A stretch of DNA of 64,000 nt from Gautieria morchelliformis (lineage: Eukaryota; Basidiomycota; Agaricomycetes; Gomphales; Gomphaceae), in contig WHVA01000384.1 of the NCBI GenBank assembly GCA_015179125.1, positions 1 through 64,000 of the forward strand. Reading direction: 5' to 3'. The notes beneath the pieces are model-generated. The model saw only the letters and a list, made by a program, of their open reading frames with translations, was not told the origin of the DNA and ran no database searches. Shown in pieces: positions 45,422-56,973 of the stretch. Made by a program: the position numbers and the translations under genes. The first letter of the stretch is position 1, and each line of letters starts with the position of its first letter.

Positions 45422-48070
45422 TCACTTGAAATGCGCAGCCTGTATATTATACATCTTGGAATAACCTCCATTCCGCTCCAGTAGCGATTCATGGGTCCCC
45501 GACTCAACAACAGTAGAATTGGCCATGTACCTGTTAAAGGTCGACAACGATCACTATGTAATATAATATATCGACATACAGTATCTAGAGTTACCATCAG
45601 GGACATTAATATCATCAGCTAGAATGCGAAGGCTTACTAAATCTGCAGATTTCGTTAACTGGCCAAAGCGATGGGAAGAGAATATCATGGTTCTATTGCC
45701 ACGGAGTCGACGCAAGCGTTCAAATAGATCTATGGAATACCATCAGCGTAAAGCACTGCAGGGTGGTACTGCGTTTATCTACCATGCTCCGCCACCGGAT
45801 CTAGAGATGCACTGGAAACTCTCCGATGAGGACATCAAAGATGAGTGGATCACAACAAATACCTGGGTTCGTCAAACAAGAGCAACCCCACGCTTGAATT
45901 GACTTCTAGAGATCTCATGAAGGTACGAGAGCTATTCCACAAACATTCAAGCACAATGCCATATGTATGGCGAAGTAGGACGTACAGCGCGAGCTTTTGC
46001 ATCTGTCCCCCTGACAGCTTCGGGTCCTGGGCTCTTCCTATAAATAGTTTCAACCCCTCGTATTGAGCTTTGTGGCGACCCTCCGACGCGCCGGAGTAAA
46101 AATCCAAAGGGGGCGATAGTACTGTATCAAAACCTTCCGAGAGATTTGATATGATATCCGAGGCCCCGCTCAGTTCGGCAGCCTGTCGTACCCGATCCTC
46201 ATCCCAAGCATGCTCAGGATCGCCCATGCCGATATTTTCTTTGATCTAATCCAGGCAGAAGGTCGAGAGAAAGCTTGGCCGCCCGAGACATTTAGACCTA
46301 CATACCGACAACGGGAAATGAGTATAGTCCTGAAATAAAACAGAGATGCAACGCCGCAAGTCTGCCAATTTTAATGTCTTGATGTCATGGCCATCGACAA
46401 GGATACGCCCTTCAGTTGGATCATATAGTCTGTTTAAAAGTTTAAAGATAGTGCTCTTTCCTGTATATTTCTTAGTAAGTATAATTTGGAAAACACGGTC
46501 ATGAGATTCACCAGAGCCGTTAAATCCCACCAAAACGCAAAGCTGACCTGGCTCAATTTTGAATGAAACGTTTATAATAGCATAGCTACTGCTGCCAGGG
46601 TACTTGAAGGATACGTTTCTGCGATGCGAAACATAACCATATTATTGCGGTCTCCAAGTGAAACAAATACAACGAACATAAATTCGATTGTCATGCCATT
46701 GCTCACAGCCTGTGTATCTTCAGGATAAGGTTGATGACCATCAACGACTTGATTTTTGATATTGACGATCTCGTATAATCGACCAATTGATGCAAACGTC
46801 TCTGACATGGACGATGTCTCACGAAGAATCATCGCCAGTGGGGCTGAGAAAGAAGAAACCGCGTCTCGAATAAGCGTTAAGGATGCCAAAGAGACCGGTA
46901 TAGAGCGCGGAGACTGGATAGCTCGAAGGGTGAAAGCAAGCTGGACATAATCTCAATCTTGACGATGAACGCTTTATGTGCTCGGATTGACTTGCCTGAG
47001 GCAACTCATGCAATGAGTTTTGGAGGAGGGAAGATAGAGATAATGTTTCTTGTCGCTCTCGCATCAGGCGCCAAAGACTGTAGTAGTCCAAGTCTCCGTC
47101 TTCTCCTAAACGCTGCTGGATAGCGCGAAACTCTGACATTACATCGCATTAGTAATGCAAACATGTTAGGGAAGAATTGAGACTTGCCTGAAACAAGATA
47201 ATCGTGCAAGTTACTCGTCACCAACTCCTTGTGGTATTCTTCTCCAGCCACAAGCTTCTTGATTCCTTCTAGGCGTATATAATCTTGATTACGGGTAGCA
47301 GCTGCCCAGACTAACTTATGTAGATTAAGGTATGTCATGAACTCGGTGATTCCAACGGGACGCACCTCCAGGGGGGAAGGCAGAGGAACGCCGGACCCAG
47401 GATAGCACTGGTTGGGCAAAGCTCAATAATGCAAGCACGGCCCCATCAGGCTGGTCCTTCAAGACACTTATAAGAACGGATACTTGGGTAAGCAACTGAA
47501 TAACAGCTGAAAGAACTGTGATCAGAGTTCTTATGCAAGACCAAGCCACATTGCTTCTGGAGCCCACAGCCGAACGTAGCTGACCCTGTACGGCAGGATC
47601 ATTGTATGTAGGAACGTCTAGTCGAATATGAGCGCGAAGGATGTGTTCCGCATAATGTGTCCGCATCTTTGAGACTATGCTCGTGGAAGCCCGTGATTGT
47701 GCCATGTGTGCCAGGCGAGCTATTACCATGGAACTGACTCTAAAAAGAGAACGCGGATGAGGAGGCGTTTGTCGACGCTTCTAGAGTCAATCGAATCTTG
47801 TACGACTTGCAGAAGCTGGCCAGAATAGTACAGAGACGTAGCAGGCAGAACGGATATAATGAGTCCACTTGTGATGTAAATTAGCAACGCCTTGTAGCAA
47901 AGCAGTACTAGGACCTGGACTGCCCGGATGACATAGGGAAGAGCCTTAAGTGCCTCGTCAAACGTCTGTAGGAACGAAAACCCTGAGATCGTGTCAGGTT
48001 TAGCCACATAGACGTTCCACACGCCCAGTCGCTTATGTTCTACACTGTCTGGTCCTGAATCCACCGACAT
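45422..48070 (-). CDS. ABC transporter, single half-size unit (TMD-NBD)
   Basis: The C-terminal nucleotide-binding domain is intact through several introns: Walker A GFNGSGKST (split by an intron after GSG), Q-loop LFQDYTHFPLS, signature LSGGQMQKLAL, Walker B VGLLLFDEPS, ASLDPVAEHDLF (D-loop) and switch His in IFSSHRFGQL. The N-terminal part has hydrophobic helices (LVLLCYKALLIYITSG). It resembles mushroom-specific relatives of HMT1-type half transporters; substrate unknown. Two introns use GC donors (47133-47187 and 46941-46995). Around 47742-47746 a run of five T breaks the frame: with one more T the reading continues as expected. The start is uncertain. ATG 48070 is the first in frame, but conserved-looking residues lie upstream of it without an ATG. 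Confidence 0.75.
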
Positions 48071-48197
48071 GTTGCGTACAACGGATGGAACCAGTCCCCA
48101 AGTGGTAGTAGGAAAGTTCAAGATATTCGAAGTTCATATGCGTCACGTGACCCGCCGGCGGCAAAGCCACGCGTTGCTTGTACAAATACTGTACACA
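48071..48197. promoter_or_regulatory. Short upstream region of the ABC transporter
   Basis: Only 127 bp separate the putative ABC start from the NIC96 stop on the same strand. A CACGTGAC site lies at 48144-48151. If the real ABC start is further up, this interval is shorter still and part of the promoter lies in the NIC96 3' end. Confidence 0.35.
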
Positions 48198-51100
48198 CTA
48201 CAAAGCAATATCCACATCCATCCTCGCCAGTTGCGCGTAGACATCCGCTGACATACGGTATTTAAGCATCCCAGCAAACACCATCAGCGATCTCGATTTT
48301 ATTCGCAACCCAGCCAATGTCTGCAGGTGCAATCAGAGCCAGGTCTCTCGAGGCTTAGAATAGACATACCGCTTGCCGCCCAGATTCTGAATAGATACTC
48401 CTTTTGATGTTCTCATGTTGTCGATGTAATACCTCCATAGTCAGTGGAAGGAAGGCATGCAAATTTCGAGAGATGGATTCGTCGTGATCCTTGAATTCTT
48501 CAGCGCGTTTTGTGATTGTTGCCATGTCACCATCGAGAGGAACCAGGTCTGATGATTCAATTGCCTGAACGGTGTGTGAATGAAATGCGCTATATGAGAC
48601 GATCCTTCCAGAGGCCTAGAATACCCACCTGCAGCGCAGCATCGAGGTTCCCGGCCTCCTTAGCCTCTCGGGCAGTTCGAATCTTGAGCAATTTCACTAC
48701 CGCATCTTTAGCCTTCCCGGCACCTTTGTTCGTCCTTTCGTAATGCCTTAAAATATCCCTAGCGGTTTGCGCAAGCTCCATCCCAAGCTCCCCACCATTA
48801 TCAGGTTCATCGATGAGTTCGCTCAATGCTCGAGCCAAACAAGCAATGACTGTATCGGGGGATTCGGCCAAATTGTAAAGTTTGATGGCCTCATTGGTGC
48901 GCTTTTCTCGCTCGGACTGTTTGGCGGCGGGTCGGAGAATAACTTCGAAATACTTTTCCTTATCCAACTTGAGAAGGGGCAATCCGCGCTCCAATTCACC
49001 ATTCTACAGCCAACCTGTCAGCTTGCAAGAGAATACCAATACTGACCACTCACAAACTTGATGCCGTCTGGGCGGAATCCCCCGACCAGCTCTTCCCAGC
49101 TACCACTCGCCTCAGCACTGACAATGACCTTGCGACACAGATCCCAAGCAGTTTCGATCTGTTCTTTCCCCACACCTTCGCCTTGGTCGGCACTCAAACA
49201 TACACAATAGACATATTGAATCGCCTCCTTCGGGTCTGTTCGCGTAAATTGTCGTATATAGCGTGCAATCACTAACGCGAGATTGAGGGATGGACGCCGA
49301 TTATACGGGGTAGTCACTAGACTTAGCGTTAGCTTGGGAAGGAAAAGAAATAGGTGGCACGAGTGTTACATATCGTTGCATCAGTAGCTTCGACTCTGGA
49401 CGTTACTCGAATTAAACCATGGTAGGCCAGGGCAATACCCAGATGAACAGCCTCAACCTGTAAGTCGGGCTTCTCGTATAGAGCCGCAACGGCCTGTGAG
49501 AAGTCATTGGTCGCCTTCAATTATGCAGTGCAAAGGAACAACAAACCCTCTCGAATTGCCCGCACACAAGAAGAACTCTTGCCCATGTACCATGCTTCGA
49601 ACTTCCACCTTTCTGGCCTGCAGGTCCTTCGAAATGACGTTCGCCGTAGCCCATAAGTACCTCTGCCAATTCTCTGAGACCATTGGCTTCATTCCCAGAC
49701 CCGGTCTCGTTTAGCTAAATTCGAATGGGGGCTTGAGTCAAAATAAAGTATTATAACGCATACCATTGCAAGCTGAAACCACAGCCAATCCTCGGTTGTG
49801 CCCGTTACATATGGTAAACTTTTCTTATGTGGCTCTACCCTGCCCATGAGTTTAAACAGCGCTCCTTTGAACGGGTCAACAGTCGGCGAATGTTCCAGGT
49901 GCGTCCGGAATGTAGTTCTGTTAGTATCACCCACACTTCAGGATGGTTAGCCAAAGTGTCTCATGTAATCCACCGGTCGAACTAACCTTCCCTCGTCCGA
50001 CGCCCATTTTTGAAATTGGGCACAAAAATCTCTCTGCCGGCCGTCCAACGCCGATTTGTTTTTTAATGCTTCCCCTACCGCCTCTTCTACTTTTCCAGTT
50101 CGAAGAAGATAGAAAAGCTGTGCCCACATGGGCCTCCCATTGACAAGCTGATTGTCAGAAAATTAGTGGCATTCAAAGACAACGAACACTACGCACCTCT
50201 AAACGATCGTTCCATTGACCATTTTTGTAGAATCGGACGGATAGGTAAGCTCTCACACGGTTGGCTGCGCTAGGGTCTCCTCCGAGCGCGGCTTGGGAAG
50301 GATTCGAAGCAATGGTGCGTTCCATGACTTCCCAGTACCTATATGGTCATGGTCAGGTGTTACTCTAATGGGCATAAAGAGAAGTGCACACTGTTCTTCT
50401 AAGGCTTCTTTTGCACCCTTAGCAATCTGAACTCGAAGTTCGACAGCCTCTCGGTTATTCTCATCCCCAAGGTATGCTCTGCTGTATTTACGTTCATAAA
50501 TTGGTGTATTGAGTAGGTGTGCACCACTGTGAGATTGTCTAGGCAAGGCTGGCGGCTCTTGGGTGATCTTGGTGAGAATATGTAGGGTTTCCTGCATTTG
50601 CGATGTCTTAAATGCCATGTCAGTGTGGAATATCACAATATATGTCAATCAGACCCACTTGTCCATTGGTGGAACGAGTTGCATCAAGAAGAGCGTGAAC
50701 AACTGGATATGAAATGTTCCCGATACGGGCAGAGCTCAACTCTCCTATTACACGGTCATATGCCATCATTTTCTGGTGCATCTGAAGGCTAGGCGTAAAA
50801 GTCGATGTCGCCAGCTGTTGCGAAAGAATGAGTCATTCAAGCAACGTCCAATATATTTATAACATACTGGAGCATTTATGCTATCTCTTGTACTTTGTCG
50901 CAGTTCCGATGTAGGACGGCTGGTCTCTGTGGCAAATCCACGACCGCTCAACTCCTCAAAGATACGCTTCTTGCGTGCTTCCCAATCCCTTCGGACGCGT
51001 TCCTCAAGCACGTGGTAAAACTCTGACTCTGTTTCACGTCTCCCTTCTTCAATAGTCGAGATCAATGTTTGCTCATGTGCATGGCGGAGATACCCTGCGA

Positions 51101-51437
51101 CATCGGTGTCGAGGAGCGGTTGAAGCGGTGAGAAAGTAGTAGAGGCATTTAACGCGGCAATCGAGTTGGTGAGTGAGGGTGCGTCGACGTGTGCCTGAGC
51201 AAGAAGATAGTTGCTACGGTGGGTGTGAGCCACGGACAACGGACAAGGGCATGAACTTGCCACTCACGCTTTTCCAGTGTCTCTGGACGCGCCACCCTGA
51301 CCATTAACGAGCCGTCGGGATTGGAGTTCCACCTGGTCAAGTCCTAAATTCACTGTTGGTAAATCTGGACGGGTCTGTAGGTGAGAATTAAGAGCCTTGG
51401 AGGACGTGAGGATTGAGGCCAAGTCAACAGAGGCCAT
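48198..51437 (-). CDS. NIC96: Nucleoporin Nic96/Nup93
   Basis: Thirteen exons (first 51268-51437, last ending 48198) give one continuous reading. The N-terminus MASVDLASILTSSKALNSHL is the short helix of Nic96-type proteins. A coiled segment (EEGRRETESEFYHVLEERVR) follows, then the all-helical solenoid with blocks QYWEVMERTIASNPSQAALG, NGRPMWAQLFYLLRTGK, EDWLWFQLAM, QLQVEAVHL-like VEAVHLGIALAYHGL, NLALVIARYIRQF, and the C-terminal GLRIKSRSLMVFAGMLKYRM. Nic96 is a scaffold of the inner ring of the nuclear pore and recruits the Nsp1 complex. A 17-bp sequence is duplicated in tandem just upstream of the ATG. Confidence 0.95.
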
Positions 51438-52022
51438 AGCGTTTCTCAGAAACCACCGTAAAGAGAGAAACCACCGTAAAGAGACAATGTGCTTAGTAAG
51501 CGCCGCAAACGCGAGTAAGTACGCGTCGAAGACTCCACCATACGGTGGTTGGCGACGATTGTTATATTCGGGGAAATTGCTGCGACTTACACGAATATTG
51601 GCACGAGACGACTACTCACTAGTTTTATGTAAGAGGCGTATTCACCCAGGTTCGGGAAGCATTTCATGATGGACGAGAAGAGACGCGAACTGTCCTTGCC
51701 CACACTATATGATTAGTATGGACTAGTGCCACCAAGCTGGAAGCCGGGATCGAAAAGCTATAATTCGTGTATTCAAGTTGAGATAACGGAGGAAATGACG
51801 CCAGTTGTGCGAGGTAAAGCAACTTTCCAAGACCTACCGATTTCTCGCGTGAGGACTTGATGTATGCACTGATAACGCTGGACAAGGCTTATACACCGCA
51901 TATAAACATGATATGAGAGAAATGACCTCGAACGCTATATGTTTCAAAATTTGACGACCATTGCTTACTGTAGGTACTAGTACACAAAATGAAAGAGAGA
52001 CCTCGAAAGCTCCGTTCAAGTG
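51438..52022. other. NIC96 upstream region, gene-free
   Basis: This 585-bp interval lies between the NIC96 start and the stop of the CHFR-like gene, both on the minus strand. It contains the tandem duplication at 51449-51483. The minus-strand frame at 51664-51885 is open by chance as far as I can tell, with no motif and no splice link. No TATA box was recognised. Confidence 0.4.
51449..51483. repeat. Tandem duplication of a 17-bp unit
   Basis: GAAACCACCGTAAAGAG occurs at 51449-51465 and again, identically, at 51467-51483. It starts 12 bp upstream of the NIC96 start codon, in its presumed 5' UTR. It looks like a recent local duplication. Confidence 0.7.
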
Positions 52023-53760
52023 TCATCTTCGGATGTTTTCACAGATATGCTATCAGCGCATCAGTACTTCAATGGAGGGAAATAGTGCATGAGCTCACAT
52101 TAAATCTCTCAGCGTGCGAGTCGTTATGCGTCTGCGTTCGACATTCACGGCCATACCTATAAAGAGTAATGAAGATCATGGAGCATGTTAGAAAGAAGTA
52201 ACTCACCAACAGTCTGGCCTTGCTACAAGGATGCCTGAAAGATAATCTTCAGCCACACAAAAAGGCTCGCGGTATTATTCATATATACCATCTTGTCTCT
52301 CTAGACTACTTCTTCTCTCACTAACCCACCACTCGAACAACCCCTGCGAAGTCACGTGTGCCACGCATTGAAAACAAAACCAGGCATCTGGGCCCCATTT
52401 CTCATCTGCAATGTCTTCAGTCTCGGCATCTGCGACCTGTCTCCGCATAGTTTCAAAGAGTGCTAAAAGTATGTCAGTTATCGAGAGACCACGCGCGCCA
52501 ATATAGTTGGTTAAACGATCGACCTCGTGTCTGTTCGACCTCAAGAAAAGAGGGAGATATGTTGTTAATGTGTCGACAGTATGAGGTATAAGTTTGACGT
52601 CTACGAAGAAAATGTCGGTTAGCCAAATGACAACGATATGACAAAACTCACCCGAACGGGGGTGGAAAAGTGAGCCGCTACGACAGCCTGCTGTGCTGAA
52701 ATTGTGGCACTGGACAGTAGAGCATCCTCCACCTAAATATCTCCCAGAATAAGCGTCCTTCTACAGTAGAAGCGAGACCACAGCTACATTTTATTACTCC
52801 TGGATATCCCAGTGGAACATACGTGTCACATGAGGCACATTGAGCATGATCGGAAGCTCCAGGTCTAACAGGATATATTAGCGGTGAAATGGGAAACGAA
52901 TACTATGATATACGAACATCCTCATTGCAATCGCTCTTCCAAGCGGCATTCTGCGGTATCCGTGGAGAGGGGATGCCTGCAGTCGCTCAGGGGTAAGGGA
53001 GGGTAAAGGCAATGGGCACGTATATCCAGTAAGATTGTTCGGAGTGCATGCATCACATGCCCATATCAAAACATCTCTAGGATCTTCTTGTGGTTCTGAA
53101 ACAAGGCTGTTGTCATCAGAATCGTCGCCGTAGACTGCATGTGACGGTTGTCCTCTATTCAAAGGGAAAATCTCGGCCGAGGTGCCACCACTTGTTGGAC
53201 ACGATAATGTGCGCCTCTTTTTGTAGACATGGTCCATAATAGCTCTCAGCTGGAATGCGGATTTGGCAGAGGTTGAAGCTTTCTTGCAAGTTGGGCAATT
53301 GGAGTTCCTGCACCGATTGTAAGTATCAAATCGCCTTGCAGATATGCTGAGATGTTGCACAGTTTCCACCATTGGACGAGACACTCTTTATCAAATGTAT
53401 GCAAACACGGGATGACTGGGTCGCACATCAAGAGATAAGTTCTCGCGAACAACACGAAGTCAAAAACGAACTAGTGTAAGGGAGGGTTAATATATTTAAA
53501 CAAATCCCTATTTAAAAAGAAAGTCCAGGATATTAGTTCATAGACTGCTGTGTGTGCAGCAGCCTGAGCTCACCACAGCTAAACTCCTGGTCAACCGATG
53601 CAGTGCTGCTTTGGGACTCAACTGAAATGCGTAACTCGTCTGCCTCACTCGACCGTCTGTGTTTTCTCGGTGAAGATGCCACATCATACTCCGAGGGGTG
53701 GGTAACCTCCTCGCCAGTTTCTTGAGAGTGTTCAGACGGCGACGTGCTTTCCATTGACAT
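52023..53760 (-). CDS. CHFR-like RING E3 ubiquitin ligase with C-terminal PBZ zinc finger
   Basis: The order is an acidic/serine N-terminus (MSMESTSPSEHSQETGEE), a RING (PCLHTFDKECLVQWW joined to NCPTCKKA), a Cys-rich region (WACDACTPN, QCASCDTY), a helical block (VDRLTNYIGARGLSITDIL, WFCFQCVAH, EWWVSER) and the end RPDCWYGRECRTQTH..HAERFNHIC. The last three exons (52207-52234, 52099-52156, 52023-52049) splice cleanly into C-x5-C-x8-H-x5-H, the poly(ADP-ribose)-binding zinc finger found in the same place in animal CHFR. Main exon 52918-53307 is certain; the 5' part is not. The first RING Cys pair is missing: only SC-G precedes the intron, and the next exon offers no Cys in the right frame. 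The FHA domain of animal CHFR is absent. It is divergent from PARP. Confidence 0.78.
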
Positions 53761-53886
53761 GGTGTCGTCAACTGGAATGTCTTAACTATAGGCGCTCAGC
53801 GCATGATGGTTTAGACGCCGGTTCCGATCCACACTAGTACTACTATATATCTTGAGCCTCAAGAGCACCTCATTCCGCCCCACAAC
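53761..53886. promoter_or_regulatory. Bidirectional promoter, CHFR-like ligase and PARP
   Basis: Only 126 bp lie between the two ATG codons. A TATATATC sequence at 53845-53852 lies about 35 bp before the PARP ATG. With so little space the two genes almost surely share nucleosome-free DNA and perhaps upstream elements. Confidence 0.55.
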
Positions 53887-56733
53887 ATGCCTCCTAAAGC
53901 TAAAAAACCTGCGAGCACAACAAAGAAACCTTCCTCTACAACCAAGCCGAGTTCCAAAGCTGCTGGTAAGAAACGTGCCTATAAATCGGATTCTGAGAGC
54001 GACGTCGCGGGGCCACCCTCTAAGAAAACTAAGAACGACGTCGACGACGATGATCAAAATATTGTCACTGTCCTGAAAAGGGGTGCTGTACCTGTTGATC
54101 CACATTCCGGTTATGTTGGTGCGTTCACTTTATGCTTAATGACATTATGCTTGATTACATGCTTGCTCCTGAAGCCACGCATCAAGTCTATGAAGGCTAC
54201 GGAGATGTATGGGATGCCATGTTGTATGTGGTTTCTCATCATCTGTGCTACTGTAACAAAAGTATGCATTCGATTCCAGGAATCAAACCAATATATCTGG
54301 GAATACAAATAGCAACAAGTTCAATGAGTCTTATACTAAGTTCTTGGAGAACTCACTCACCTGGGTATCCGCGCAGGTTTTATGTCATCCAACTTCTGCG
54401 ACAAATTGGTGGACCTGACGAATGCCTCCTGTTCACTCGATGGGGCAGAGTAGGTGAAAAGGGGGCAACACAGAAAAAAGTGACTGCACATTCCCACTGC
54501 GCCTCCTGGTTGGGGTTTCCGTGCTTTTATCTCAAGGAGGCTTGTAGGGTCCCTGGTCTCCACCAGAAGCCGTTTCCCAGTTTAAGAAACAATTTAGAAG
54601 CAAAACCGGTACAGCATGGGAGCAGCGCCACGGCGCGACGGCTAAGAAAGGAATACTTCTCGCTCCGTTATTATTTGTTAGTGTTACTGATTGTTTCTGG
54701 AATACAGGGAAATACACGTGGCTGGGTACGTCTGGAATAGACATCTTATTTCAGATGTTCACACAGGCTGCTGCATCACCTCTAGAACGTGATTTTGAAG
54801 ATAAACCCGAAGACGACGCAGAACTTGCTCTGGGGTCGGGATTATCAAAGGCACGAGAGAAGACTCCGGAATCTACATTGTGCACCGAAATTCAGGTATT
54901 ATTTTTCTCTCTTTATTGGCTTAGCTACTCACAGATGGCTCCGTTTTATGTTGACTCTCTTTAAGGATCTATGTAGACTTATATTTTCAACGAGGTGCAG
55001 TGCGAATATTTGAGATCGGACCATTTCGTACTGACTTATGACATCTAGCCTTTTGAGCGCACATCTATCATCAATGAATTATGACGCCAATAAACTCCCT
55101 CTTGGTATATTAGCTTGCTTCTCTGCAAAGGGATACTTTGCTCAAGACGATCCAGGGAAACTCGCCAAGGCCACCATTATCAGAGGTTTCGCTGTTCTGA
55201 AAGTCTGTGCTGGTTCAGTTCTATCTTGGTGCTTCTCGTGCTTAGCAATGCAATGCATAGCTACTTGCAGATGCTTTGGATCATCCCACTTCTGATGCTC
55301 ATGCCGCGAGTGGGGGTTTACATGCTGTATGCGCGGATCTGAGTAGCCAGTATTATTCGTAAGTGTCAACAATGCCGTTAAATCATCAGTGTAGTCCAAC
55401 AGGGTGTAGCATCATACCTCATGATTTCGGGCGTCAGCGTCCCCCTGTCATCAATAACATGGTATTATTAAAGACTGTAAGTTTCGTCAACTTGTCAGCT
55501 ACGGAGTATGGTTTATGTTCTTAATCGCGGTAGGAGCTTGAAACGCTCGATGCACTCGGCGAGATGGTACAGTCCCTCTCATGTGAAACTTGGGTCCTTC
55601 ATAATCCCTTTGTTGGCTTTATCAGGAAGTCGCGCAGCAGATCATTTCTGCTTCGATTGCCACTGATGAAAACGGCAATGCGGTCAACCCGCTCGACGCG
55701 CACTTCAAGTCACTTAACATATCTTCCATGTCCCCGGTTGCACGGGCAAGCAAGGAGTTCATGGGATTAGAAACCTATGTCAAGGAGACACATGGTCACA
55801 CACACCAGCACTACACCACACAGGTTCTCAATATCTTTAGAATTGAACGGTATGCATCCGTTTGGGTGTACCCGCTGTAGTTTGTCGCTGAGCCTTGTCC
55901 ACCTGTCCGTCAGAGAAGAGGAAGTCAAGGCGTTTACGGAAGCTGGGTATGACAAACTCGCAGGCGGTGGCAGGCTGCTACTTTGGCACGGGTCGAGGAC
56001 TACCAATTATGCGGGCATACTGAAGCAAGGATTGCGTATAGCCCCTCCGGAAGCACCTGTTTCTGGATATATGTTCGGCAAAGGCATATATCTTGCAGAT
56101 GTAAGGCCAAGCTTGTCCTCGAGAGTGAATTTTTAAAATTAACATAAACTTTTGTAGGTGATGTCGAAATCTGCCAATTACTGTCACACTTAGTACGGAT
56201 CAGTCTGAACACTACCATGATCATTGTTCACCAGAAGTACAGCCTGAGCGATGGCGTGGGATTGCTCCTTCTCTGCGAAGCTGCTGTCAAACCGTTCCAT
56301 GAACTCGTAAACAGTGACTTCAATGCCGATGAAGGTTGCAAGGCCGCTAAAGCATTGTGTGTTAACTTGTATATGACATGCAACCGCCGATTAATGAGTA
56401 TCCTACAAAAGGGCCACAAAAGGTGTTGGCAAGACACAACCCGTCGAGTGGCAAGACGCCGGGGATAGCCTTGGACATCCTGATCTAGACGGTGTGCATA
56501 TGCCGAAAGGAGAAGTACACGATGTAAACACGTCAGGAGGATATCTACAGTACAATGAGGTCCGCAATGCACCATGAAGATAGCCAACGTTTGTCACTGA
56601 CATATCACTACTAAGTATATCGTCTACTCTGCGGCTCAAATTCGTCTTCGTAAGTCCTGTCATATGTCAGTGTATAGTTTACCACCTTTTGATGATGATG
56701 GAAGGCTACCTTTTGATGGTGAAGATGAAGTGA
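53887..56733 (+). CDS. Poly(ADP-ribose) polymerase (WGR, regulatory and catalytic domains)
   Basis: Twenty exons give 587 aa. A Lys/Ser/Pro-rich nuclear start ([14 protein letters not shown]) precedes a WGR domain ([34 protein letters not shown]), a helical regulatory domain ([19 protein letters not shown]) and the catalytic fold. The H-Y-E triad is present: [12 protein letters not shown] (His), [17 protein letters not shown] (Tyr) and [16 protein letters not shown] (Glu), so chain-forming PARP activity is predicted. It adds ADP-ribose polymers from NAD+ at DNA breaks. No zinc fingers or BRCT domain, as in fungal and PARP2/3-like enzymes. Oddity: the intron at 54651-54707 begins GA, not GT. 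It is 57 nt with no stop, so if unspliced it inserts 19 residues in frame within the WGR domain (606 aa). All other introns are canonical. Confidence 0.9.
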
Positions 56734-56973
56734 TACTAATCACTCCTTTCCGTGTGTCGTGTCAACGAATTAGATGTTCGAATGGATCTTCAAGGTCGCC
56801 TACGAAGGAACTTTTATTCTGTAGGCTCAATACGTGTGAAACATATACTACGTGTTGGATACTAAATAAATAAGGGTCGGATGGCGCTACAGTGCTTGTT
56901 AGAGACGCAATGAAGACAAAATGCGAGTGCTAGTGCAAATAAGAGTGATGCTTAGAGGGGGTTTATTCTGTGA

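Noticed and set aside
47723-48121. Start of the ABC transporter at 48121
   Set aside because: The codon there is TTG; no ATG in frame upstream, so the first ATG (48070) is given, with the start marked uncertain.
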